NCBI RefSeq assembly: GCF_029168945.1
Contig: NC_083604.1
Location: 47,301,686-47,365,685, forward strand
From: Cannabis sativa
Taxonomy: Eukaryota; Streptophyta; Magnoliopsida; Rosales; Cannabaceae
Length of the DNA stretch: 64,000 nucleotides
Direction of reading: 5' to 3'
Part shown: one piece after another, positions 1-9,900 of the stretch
Numbering within the stretch: the stretch's first letter is position 1
Layout: each line of letters starts with the position of its first letter
Position numbers and translations under genes: made by a program
Notes under the pieces: model-generated
What the model was told of the DNA's origin: nothing
What the model saw: only the letters and a program-made list of their open reading frames with translations
Database searches by the model: none

Positions 1-1946
1 ACCGACTTTTTCCTAATGATCCAAGTGCACGGCGCTTAAGGGGTTGCCTAATTTTTTTGCCTGGTTTTCCTAGATCACTAGGAATCAACTTTGCATATAT
101 TGGTCTTGTCAAGTTATCAATCCAAATATATAAACCAATAGAAAGGGCAAGCCGCATAGACCAAATGACTGCAGTTGCAACAGTGGTGTATACTTCTGCA
201 GGTACTGTGTCCACATTATAAACATCAACATTTACTATCTGCTGGTGCAACTTCTGCCAAACTTCATTCCAGCAATCAATAGGCATGCGGTCAACTACAT
301 GACGCCTAAAAACAATTTCCTTATTCGAAGTTACCTCAGATTCTCCTGTTTTCTCATCTTTGTAATAAGGTAGAATCACTGTAGAAATAAGGGAACTAAC
401 TTTCAGAGCAATATTCTATGGCAAAGTTGACACCCAAATGAAATGAGCAGATCAAACGTCTTACCTGATATTGTTTGACCATAATTTGAATACTCCATAA
501 ATTGCACGTTATTTGAGTTAAGAAGCCTCCAAAAATCACTAAAGTCAATCCTGTGTGAGATTTCAGGATCCCACTCAGTTCCTTTCAACTTTCCGCGCAT
601 AGTCAACAAGACTCTACTCCAATAAGAAGCCATCACAAGTTGCCTTTCCAACTGTACATTTGCTTTGCGATCAAGTTCTTCCAATTCATCAATCCGTTGT
701 CTTTCAAGATCCTTTAATTTCTGTGAAAGAAAATTCAATTCAACAATGAACTAATTACAAAAATGGCATAAAATTTTAATGAACAGACAAGAATTATTTT
801 CAGCAAGTTTATGTAAAATATATATATCTAATGAAAAAGGATGAAAAGATGGGCTTAGAAAACAAGTTATAAGAAAGTTTTAGTATCCTGTCACTAAGAT
901 TGACAACTGAAGCGAAAAATGTAAGGAATGAATAGAACAGGGATAACTAAATTGGAGTGAATGCCAAAACATTATTCTTTGACTTCTTTGATAATGTAAG
1001 AGGCTAACACATTGTAAATGTACAGCTCACATAGACAGGGAGAACTCTAGAAGCAAAACTCATAATTCAATCACTACAAAGCAGTGGACAAGGAATCATC
1101 AAAAGATAAGTGTCATGTCAATAAGATTGCTCCCATATTAGATAATGTCAAACTTTATAATGTTAAATGCTTCACAAGAACACAAGTAAATCTGAAAAGA
1201 AAAATGTCACATTGAGTAATTATAATCCTCCAAAACTCATTCAGAACATAAAAAGACAGCACTCCGTACAACCACCCCACCCTTCCATTGGAATTTATTG
1301 GAGAATAAACAGTTTAAATGAATCCAACTCCGAACATTATAAACTTTCAAATTCAATCACCCCTTCTAACAAGTTCATGTAAAACAGTTTTCATCTTTAC
1401 AACAACCGATTATTATTTCGTTTACCTTATTTACCAACCTACCACCATATCCCAAGCCCCAAAAGTCATCTCAGGAGACATAACCGATTTCACTTTGTTT
1501 TACAATAACAATTTCCATACATAATTTCATTTGAAAATTCGAAAAAACATTTTACCAGCAACACGGCACATTAGTATATATACCCAGCTAAATATGTCAC
1601 TGCACTGATAAAAACGACAATAATTTATCCCTAACTGATGATATTATCTACAATTAAAAAAGAAAGAAACCTCGAATAGCTGAGCAGACTCAACGTCTTC
1701 CTCGGCGTTCGCGGGCACTACAGCCGAGTTCGAACTCGAAACAGAAGCTTTACAGGCGCGAATTCTGAGCTTCGTTGGGTTGAGAAACTTAGCAATGTCA
1801 CCATAGGCCTGAAACTTAGCTCCCAAACAACGTTTAGGACGTATTCGATAAAATGCCGGAAAGGAATTAAGAGGGGTTTTAGAGGGGTATAACAAGCAGT
1901 TTGGTGGTTGAATTATATCACTTCTCGTTAATGGTTGGGAATTCAT
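1..1946 (-). CDS. FTSHI4: Chloroplast FtsH-like inactive protease FTSHI4, exons 1-3 (gene runs off the left edge)
   Basis: Three exons read on the minus strand: 1946-1671 (starts at ATG), 720-465 and 378 to the window edge, with GT-AG borders and matching phases (0, then 1). They give about 303 N-terminal residues. Residues 1 to about 70 are Ser/Thr/Arg-rich and low in acid, as expected of a plastid transit peptide. Next comes a charged coiled-coil-like stretch (KDLERQRIDELEELDRKAN) and the conserved segment around GTEWDPEISHRIDFSDF. Near the end is a hydrophobic helix (about 260-280), then IDNLTRPIYAKLIP and a basic LKRRALGSLGKSR. I recognise this as the N-terminal half of the plant FTSHI4 family (Arabidopsis At5g64580), a catalytically inactive FtsH relative in the plastid envelope needed for chloroplast and embryo development. 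That role is family knowledge. The Walker and protease-like domains are outside the window. Close paralogues (FTSHI5 and others) are the main alternative. Confidence 0.85.
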
Positions 1947-2247
1947 TTTCCACCATTAAAGGACGCTGTTGTTGTGGTTGTGAAAGTATTTTTCTTGCTC
2001 TTTTCTACTGTTTTTCCTTTCCGGTGTGGAAATAATGGGAGGAGCCGGAAAATATTATCCAGCATCTATTATATCCCTTTTTTTGGAACACTATTACAAT
2101 TATGCCGTTTTCAAAGAGAACAAAAATGTGGGTTTTGGAAACAAATTTTAAAATTTCTAAATACTTCCCCTAACTTCAATGTTTTACATTCTTTTACTTT
2201 TTCTTTTTCACTTTAACCTTATGTATGTTTACAAGTTACATTTTAGT
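1947..2247. promoter_or_regulatory. Upstream region of FTSHI4
   Basis: About 300 bases between the FTSHI4 start and the plastid-DNA insert. It must contain the core promoter and 5' UTR of FTSHI4 (minus strand). I see no clear TATA box or other named element. Short plus-strand open frames here look like chance. Confidence 0.4.
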
Positions 2248-2457
2248 GGGGAAGTCGGAAGAAGGTAGCCGTATTGGAAGGTGCGGCTGGCTCACCTCTT
2301 TTTAAGAGAAAGTTAATGTTTGTTAGGTATTTTAGTTTGACATTGCTTCACACTCAAAAAAAACAAGTTAGGTCTGAGTTAAATTTGGATATGGAAGTTT
2401 TCTTTCATTCCTCGACGGTTTAGTAAGATTAAGCTCACGAACTTATTATCCAAGGTC
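2248..2457 (+). pseudogene. Nuclear plastid-DNA insert: 3' end of 16S rRNA plus start of the 16S-23S spacer
   Basis: The stretch GAAGTCGGAAGAAGGTAGCC followed by GTATTGGAAGGTGCGGCTGG and CTCACCTC is the 3' terminus of plastid 16S rRNA including the anti-Shine-Dalgarno end. Without a break it continues into the first part of the rrn16-trnI spacer (TTTGACATTGCTTCACAC, then GTCTGAGTTAAA and CCTCGACGG). Many differences from the plastid consensus I remember are C-to-T or G-to-A, the pattern expected after long methylation and deamination in the nucleus. It is a fragment and cannot be a functional rRNA. Identity rests on recalled conserved rRNA sequence. Confidence 0.85.
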
Positions 2458-2544
2458 TTTTTTTTTCTGCTTTAACCTTATGTTTAGAAATTATATTTTA
2501 GTTTTTATAAGAGGCTTTCTTAAGAAAGAAAAATTAATTATTTT

Positions 2545-2675
2545 GTGGTCATAAATATAGTAATGTAGTTTAGTAGTTTCACATTTCTTTTAAGGAGGTC
2601 TTAAATTCAAATCTCCGTCCCCTAATGTGAAAAAAGATATATTATATGGAAAAATTTTAAAAAAAAAAAAAAAAG
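2545..2675 (+). mobile_element. Candidate tRNA-derived SINE
   Basis: A box A-like TAGTTTAGTAG (2566-2576) is followed 37 nt later by a box B-like AAATTCAAATC (2603-2613) inside the typical context GGAGGTCTTAAATTCAAATC. The unit then runs AT-rich to a 16-base A tract at about 2658-2673. Spacing and order fit a short plant SINE with an internal RNA polymerase III promoter. I cannot define target duplications with confidence, so this may be a degenerate copy or a chance match. Confidence 0.35.
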
Positions 2676-3153
2676 TTAAAAAGTATGAGAAAAATAGTAT
2701 AAGATAACACTTGATTCAATAAGTTTTTTCATGCCAAACATGAAAAATTAATTCTTTTTTAATTCTGAGCACTTTTATTTTTTTTGCATTTGCTTTATCT
2801 TTTTCTTCTTTCACTGAGACTATTTTCAATGCAAAATGTAAAATTTGTGCTAAATTTGGCACAAAAATTGAGTTTGTATTATATTTTAGCCTACTATTTA
2901 CAATTGTGCTCCAATGTAAAGATGTAAAAAAAATATAATTATATTGATCATCATTAATATTGTATTAAAAATATACAAACATCATTATTTTTTATTTTTT
3001 ATTGCTTAAATAATGGTAATATAGTATAAATTATGTAAAAGTCAATGAATCATAATAATTAGTGGCACTATAGTAAATAAAAAATATAGAATTTATCGTG
3101 GGCTAAATTTGGCACAATGCTATATCTTGTGCCAAATTTGGCACACTTTTTAG
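2676..3153. repeat. AT-rich repeat-like DNA interrupted by the hAT element
   Basis: No gene is visible. The stretch repeats the phrase GCTAAATTTGGCACAA (2850-2870 and near 3100) and ends with a perfect 16-bp palindrome GTGCCAAATTTGGCAC at 3129-3144, eight bases before the hAT insertion. After the hAT element the same style of sequence resumes (3883-3970: AACACCATTGGAG, GTGCTAAAATATAG, ATTAGAGATGCTC). This suggests an older small transposon split by the hAT. I could not pair its terminal repeats. Confidence 0.35.
3146..3153. repeat. Left 8-bp target-site duplication of the hAT element
   Basis: CTTTTTAG directly precedes the element and is repeated exactly at 3875-3882 directly after it. Confidence 0.9.
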
Positions 3154-3874
3154 TAGGGGTGTACATCGGTCAGTTTGGTCGGGTTATAGTGTATTTTTAC
3201 CAACCCAATATAAATATCGGGTTGCAAATATTTATTTGTAACCCGTCCAATGAAAAAATAAAAAAAGTGTAACCCGCCTAATGATTTTCATCGGTTTGGT
3301 CAGGTTAACCTGTTTAAACCGATCTTTATTTTTTATTTTTTTTCATTATTGTTAGTTTTTGGTATTCAAATAATTGATTTGAAAAAATAAATGTATAGTA
3401 CAAGTCTTTCAAAATTAAAATATTTATAGTTTAAATTAATGTTAAAAAATAAATATAAATTGAATAAATATTAAATTATTAAAGAATATTTTTCAAAATA
3501 TAGAATAAAAATATACCCATATGTAAATTTTAAATTTCAACTTCAATATTCAAATACAATCAAAATTATCAACTATAAATTCTAAATTTCAAATTAAATA
3601 CTATAAAATACAAACTTTAAATGTAAATTAAGTTAACTATTAAACGTAATTTATATATTATATTATAGATAATTTTAGTAAAAATATGTAAATCGGTTTA
3701 TTCAGTTTGTTCGTGTTATTTGGGCATGTTAGAATAATATTCAACCCGTCCAATATATTCCTTGGGCGGTTTGAATTTTTTGTAAAGTTATTCGGGTTAT
3801 ACTTTTGTCGGTTTATTTGGTTTGGGCGATTTATTCGGGTTGGACGGTTTGTAAATTTTTTTTGAACAGCCCTA
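3154..3874. mobile_element. Non-autonomous hAT-superfamily DNA transposon (721 bp)
   Basis: The element starts TAGGGGTGTACA and ends TGAACAGCCCTA, whose reverse complement is TAGGGCTGTTCA: a 12-bp terminal inverted repeat with two mismatches. It is bracketed by perfect 8-bp duplications, as hAT transposases produce. Behind both ends lie short GGTTTGGTCGGGTT / AACCCG-type subterminal motifs in opposite orientation, typical of hAT transposase-binding regions. The interior is about 80% A+T and has no open frame, so it would depend on a transposase made elsewhere. Confidence 0.88.
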
Positions 3875-3882
3875 CTTTTTAG

Positions 3883-4029
3883 AACACCATTGGAGTAGTA
3901 TTTTTCTTAAGTGTGCTAAAATATAGTAATACACCACTTTTTTAGCACTCCATTAGAGATGCTCTAAAATCTAACTTTCAAACATAGCCTAAAGGAAGAT
4001 TATTTCTTTTATTAGTCAATATAATTCAT
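3883..4029. other. Intergenic DNA between the hAT element and the LINE relic
   Basis: Continuation of the repeat-like sequence seen left of the hAT element (CACTCCATTAGAGATGCTC near 3945-3963), then plain AT-rich DNA. No gene is seen. Confidence 0.4.
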
Positions 4030-6743
4030 ACAAGTTACAATCACATAAAAGATTGGTGGAGAAATTTTTCCCATCCAACAAATATTTTCATTCAATAATA
4101 GAGCATGTTTCACCACTACGAATATTGTCCTTATCCCCAAGGTCCAAAACCCGAAAAAGAACAAATCACCATAGGCCTATTTTGCTGTGTAACATTATGT
4201 ACAAGGTTATTTCTAAAATCATTGCTAATAGAATTAAGCCTCTGCTTCCCTCCCTGATTTGTCCTACCCAAGCTGCTTTTGTTCTGGGGAGGAATATTCA
4301 GGACAATAATGTCATCATCCAGGAAATTATCCACTCCTTCAACAGAAAAAAAGGCAAAGAAGATTGTTTTGCCATAAAAATTGACCTTATGAAAGCATAT
4401 GACAAACTGAGCTAGAAATTTATTGACCATGTGCTTGTTGGGTTTGGGGCGCCGCAAAAGTTTTGAGGTTGGATTTCCCAATGTATCACTACCACCTCTC
4501 TCAATATTTGCCTTAATGGTGGTCAGTTTGGTAACATCACGCCCTCTTGCGGCCTTCGACAGGGAGATCCCTTGCTCCTTACTTGTTTATTTGCGCGGCA
4601 GAAATTTTGTCTAGACTTTTGATCGACGCACAATGTAATCGGTCTATTAAGGGTATTAGACTAAGCAGGGGTGGCCCTATACTCTCCCACATTTTCTTTG
4701 CAGATGATTTAATCTTGGTTGGGAGAGCAAATTTGGAAGAAGCTAAAAGTTATTGGCAATGCATTGAGAGGTTTTGTGTTTAGTCGAGCCAACAAGTCAA
4801 TAAACTCAAAACCTCGATCTATTTTTAGTAAAAATAGTTCCAATGGCATGAAAGAGGTATTAAGTCGGTGCTGGGCATTGGGTCCCCAGAAGGTAACATC
4901 AAATACTTAGGGTTACCTCTCTTTCGCTCCAGACAAAATTAAGGACGCTGACTTCAATTTCATCATCGAACACCTCATGTTTAAACTTCAGGGCTAGAAA
5001 GCTAAGTCTCTGTCTAAAGCAGGTCGTGCCACTCTCATAAAAGTTCGTTCGCCTATTCTTACTTATGTATGCCATGCAAACGACCATACTCTCAAATCGC
5101 CTTGTGGCTAAGATTGATGGAATGGTTCGTGATTTCTTGTGGGGGTCTGAAAAGGGTAACCATGGTTTGTATCTAAAAGCTTGGAATAAGCTTTGCCTTC
5201 CTAAGTCTTTAGGGGGGTTGGGTTTTCGTAAAACGAGAGAAATGAACCTCACCTTCTTGGCTAAATGGGGGTGGAACCTTTTAAAAGGAAACCAATCCTT
5301 TTACTGTCGGATCCTGGAAGCAAAATAAGGAAAGCCTATTCTTAATTGTACATCCAAGAATTTTGATTTGTGGTTTTGGAAAAATGTGGTTAAATCTAAC
5401 TCTATCTTAAAAAAAGGAGCCTGTAAGTTGGTGGTGGACGGGAAAGATACTAATATTTGGGATGACCCTTGGATCGCTCACAGGAAAGATTTCTTCCCTC
5501 GTACTAATGGCTCCTCCACGTTTGGGGTTACCAAAGTTGTTGATCTTATGTTAGATAATGGAGGCTAGAATATCCCCTTGTTAAACAGTATCTTCAACAA
5601 GGAAACTGTCTCTGATATCTTAAAAGGGGGTAATCCATCTGCTCTAGGCAACGATAAATGGATTTGGACATTGAAAGGGAATGGACAGTTCTCGAACAAA
5701 TCAGCTTATCTTGCCCAAGTGTTTGACAGAGCACCTCTTTGTGAGGTTGCCCCGTCTCTTTGGAACAGACTGTGGAATAACAAATTTTTTGAAAGACTGA
5801 AAAACTCTTTGGTGGTGTATTTTGGCCAGGGCTCTTCCAGTGCGTTCTGTGATCTGTAAAAAATTTCCTATTAAGGAGGTGTTGTGCCTTCTGTGTGGGA
5901 CCGAGAATGAAACTATGGAACATCTGTTCTTATCTTGTAATGTGGCTTTCCATTTGTGGAGGTCCTCTCCCTGGGATATTTTTCCTGTGTGTGATACTGG
6001 CATCCGAATGTGGGACTGGGTCAAATTCATCAGTGACCTTAAAAACAAAGGCATCAATTCTGATGAAGTCTTCCTTTATGCCTCGTTAACTGTTGACACT
6101 ATCTGGCGGATCAGGAATGATAAAGTACATGATAACTGTCTCTTTAATATAACTAAGTGTATTGATAACATTCACTCTTCTTTTGCAGTTCACCATGCTT
6201 TTGTGTTCCCTTGCTCTCCTCCGTGCTTGACGATTGACTGGCGTCCTCCCCTGCAAGACTGGATAAAGCTGAATTGTGATGTTAAAGTGGGGTTGGACAC
6301 TATGTGTACTGATGTGGTTGCAAGGAATCATTTTGGCAAGGTGATATGGGTTCATACTTCTAGAGTGTTGTTTGCTGATGCTCTATGTGGAGAAGCGACG
6401 ACTTGCTGCTCTGCGATGGATGTAGCGAAGAATCTTGGCTTGAAGTTTATTATTGTAGAGAGTGATTCGAAAGTAGTTATCAATGCTCTTAACAGGACTG
6501 AGTCCAGGTGGGAGCTTGAGAACTATGTCTCTTTTTGTATTAAGTTCTCTCCCGCGTTTATTAGTTGTAATTTTTCTAATATTAGTAGAAACTGTAATTT
6601 TGTAGGCTAAGTGAACGTTTTTCCACCAGAGGTTTCGAGATATTCCTATTACCTCGATTCTTGAACACCTATTTTGTAATGACCGCGAGGTCTAAGTATC
6701 TTTTATCTAATATATGAACGCTTTCCTTTAAAAAAAAAAAAAA
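4030..6743 (+). mobile_element. 5'-truncated L1-type LINE relic with poly(A) tail
   Basis: The element begins abruptly inside the reverse transcriptase and runs through RT, zf-RVT and RNase H regions to an A tract at about 6729-6743. There is no endonuclease or ORF1, as expected from incomplete reverse transcription. The left edge is approximate: I could not find a convincing target duplication pairing the base after the A tract (GTGGAGATTATAG) with the start near 4030-4050. Confidence 0.8.
4053..6610 (+). pseudogene. LINE ORF2 relic: reverse transcriptase, zf-RVT and RNase H
   Basis: Pieces in different frames line up in the order of a plant LINE ORF2. 4053-4415 carries NIMYKVISKIIANRIKPLLP and the region before the first RT aspartate (KIDLMKAYDK). 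4547-4783 carries the PYLFICAAE stretch and the RT active-site box FADD (4697-4708). 5065-5328 is the thumb-like region with LGGLGFRK. 5822-6610 holds the zf-RVT finger (CLLCGTENETMEHLFLSC) and an RNase H-like end with acidic residues in NCDV, GEAT and VESD. At least five frame changes or stops separate the pieces, so no protein can be made. All catalytic aspartates in the FADD box are still present. Confidence 0.85.
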
Positions 6744-6946
6744 GTGGAGATTATAGTGTCCCTTTTTCACTTTCCACTTTTTATGACTAGGTTTTAGAAG
6801 TGGAGATCTATTGGTATCTAAGATGAGCCCTTTCGCAGGTAATTATAGTCTCCCTCCCCACACTCCAATGCAGTATTTTAATATGGGAAAATAGAATTCG
6901 ATTATGAAAGAAATGAAATGGCGAGAGATCTGTAGCAGCATCTGAA
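6744..6946 (+). promoter_or_regulatory. Upstream region of the O-fucosyltransferase gene
   Basis: Only about 200 bases separate the LINE A-tail from the O-fucosyltransferase ATG, so the proximal promoter and 5' UTR must be here or extend into the LINE relic. A short direct repeat (CTTTTTCACTTTCCACTTTT, 6763-6782) is visible. No clear TATA box is seen. Confidence 0.4.
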
Positions 6947-9900
6947 ATGGTTAACAGAGGCTCTTCTTCCCACTACAGAACCTCCTTAACTGGTAGATTC
7001 CTCTCAAGAAAATCAACCCCTTTTGCCATTACTTTTCAAATTTTCTCCATATTTGCATTCTCCATTTTCGTCTTCTTCGTTTATACAAGAAATTCCTTGG
7101 AAGATGAACACGTACAGCCTTTTTTGAACAAAAATTCTCAATCCCATCAGGTACGCTAAATTTACAATTTTTTCTTCTTTCCTTCATTCGTTTTAGGTAC
7201 TTGAGCTTTGCTTTTACTGTTCTAACCTTTAATTGTAATTTCATGCTTCGATCTCTCTCTCTTGGAGAGGGGAGTGGGGGGTTGTTGAGGCTTGATTTTT
7301 TCTTTCTTTCTATGCTGGCTTTTTCGGGTATGGGTTTTTGCGTTAGAATGTTTCTGCTGATTTCTGGTTTAGATATTCATAGGAGATTTTAATAGAGACT
7401 GGATTTATAATTGCAAAGATATAGATGGCGATAAGATATGTTGTTATTTGTTGTATTATGCAAACTGGAAATTACATTGAGGCAGGAATTGGTGTGTGAA
7501 AACCCAATTGCTATTAGGTGCTATGGAGTGCATCCAGTTGGAGAAGCAGCTAATGCTGAAAAAGGAAAAAAACTATACTTTTACTTGAAATATATTTATG
7601 TTAATTATCTAGAATTGTATTTGTTATTATACTTATATACTTTTCTCAAGTTATTTGGCTAGCTATACAACTTCATTTACATTCACTAACTTTTCAATTG
7701 GTAGTGTCTTCAAAGAAAGACAAATTATACAATATTAACAAATGAAAAAACCTTTCTTCAAGTTCAGACAAGACAAGATTTACTTATCAGCTATAGTTTG
7801 TCATGATTAAGGAAAATATGTTTATGGTATACAGCTACTAGTTAACACAAATTTGTGACAGTATATGAGGCAGGCTCAATAGCTATTTCGTGCTTGGAGA
7901 AAGCATATTATATATTAATGCATTTCATGAGCTTTATGAGGCATTTTGACATGAGGTACATGAGGTTGTCTCTCACTTTCTCTCTTTACCGTTTGCTTAG
8001 GATAAGACGGCTGATTTGCCAACTCATGGCAAGTCAGATGAGCAACTTTGGAATGCTCCATTTAATTATAATTTGCATCCGTGTATCAAGCCAACTGCTA
8101 AGTATAAAGGTAAGCATGGTATATTGTAATAAATTTGCTGAGTTAGTGGCCAGCCCTGTATTAGGAGATTTGAAATTTTGTTGACATTATTTTAGTGTCA
8201 TTTCTTTTGGAATTCGGATGAAAAGCATTCTACTTGCCTTTTCCTGTTAAAAGAAGAAATAGAGAAAAACCAAGAGAACTATCATTTTAAATAAAGGTAG
8301 TTTGGTACAGAATACTGTTCTCAATTTTCTTTGAGCATGTTTATTGTAAGTTCAGTGTAGGCACACATCTTAGAGATACATGCACATAAACCTATCACTT
8401 AGTCTTTTGCACGTCAGATAGTCAACAGCAAATTATGCTATATTCCCAAAATGTACGTTTCTGATCAGCTACAATACAAACATTTTACAATGTCAGCGGC
8501 TGTAGGTTCAGAACGCTACATAACTGTGAGAAGTAATGGAGGACTGAATCAGATGCGCACTGGTGTAAGTTGATGAGATCGATTAATTCCTTTTATTTTA
8601 TTATTTTTTTCATCTCCATATGTGGGATTTGCACATTACATTTTGTTGACCTCTTGAAGTTGGTTTTTTTTTTTAATAAAAAACACGCATGTGGGTTTGC
8701 TTCTTGATTCTATATTGAGAATCAGTTTTATCTATTTAACATTTTCTTTTTCAATATTTAGTCAAATTTTACATTGACACCTTTTTAACAGATATCAGAC
8801 ATGGTGGCTGTGGCACGCATTATGAATGCAACTTTAGTCATTCCTCAGCTGGATAAACGGTCATTCTGGCATGATTCGAGGTAACAAGTGTTATTATTTC
8901 ATGTTTGACATTTTTGGGTTTCTTTTATTTCTTACATTTTCTTTGGATACCATCTTTAGCTGGTTTATTCATATACTGAAATGTCCAAATTCTCAGTGTG
9001 TTTTCAGATATATTTGATGAACTTCATTTTATTGAAACCTTAAAAAAAGATATTCGGATAGTTAAGCAGCTCCCTAAAGAACTGGAAACAGCTCCTCGAG
9101 CTCGGAAGCATTTCACCTCCTGGTCAAGTGTTGGTTACTATGAAGACATGACACAGCTCTGGAAAGACTATCAGGTTGAGCTTCTTGACCAAACTAGGAT
9201 GGCATGTTACTAAAAGTGCATTTTTCATGATTCTTTCAGCTTCTTATTATTTGAGTTTTCAACAGAGTGTTCAAATTTCTTTAACGATGTTCATGAGTCA
9301 GTGATATGGGCATCTTTCTTTAACCTTAGGAAATCCCTCTGGAAAACATCTTTTGGCTTCTTTGTTGAACTAGGAATGTATAGTTCTATTGAGTGCATGC
9401 TCAGTTTGTTAGCTTCTTTTAGCTTTAGCCGATGCTGTTGCAAGCTGATTTTGACTGATTTACAGGCATCTAATTTTAGTATTTGACCCTGAGCTGTACC
9501 CATTATTGTCACTGTGTCCCATAAAGGGTTTAACTTAGATACTAGACTATCTGAATTATTTAATTGTTGGAACAATAGTCCATATGTGATAACATGTTAG
9601 TTTTCTTGACGGAAATTTTTTGTGTGCTTATTTTAATATAATCTATTGGTCATTTGATTATATTGTTTTTTCTTATTAAATGTTAAGATGTGCATATCAT
9701 TTCCTAAAAGAAAGTATAGATTTTTATGTATATTTTTACTACTTTTTAATTTACCCAAACATAAGGATATGATCAAATGATTATTATACATTGCTAAAAT
9801 GAGTACTTAATTATTTTTAAAGAAAACCAACAGTTTTTGACTCATGGGATATTGCTGCATCAATTGTATACTTAATGGTAGTCTACCATGTAAGTTAAAA

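Noticed and set aside
1167..1524. Plus-strand frames within FTSHI4 intron 1
   Set aside because: Short, overlapping, low-complexity, and on the opposite strand of a clear intron.
2248..2457. Functional rRNA gene
   Set aside because: Only the last part of 16S is present, with many changes and no promoter or remaining rRNA. It is a plastid-DNA insert.
7438..7662. 74-codon frame inside the first O-fucosyltransferase intron
   Set aside because: It has no domain, ends in a Leu/Tyr run typical of AT-rich intron DNA, and splice borders around it join the real exons cleanly.
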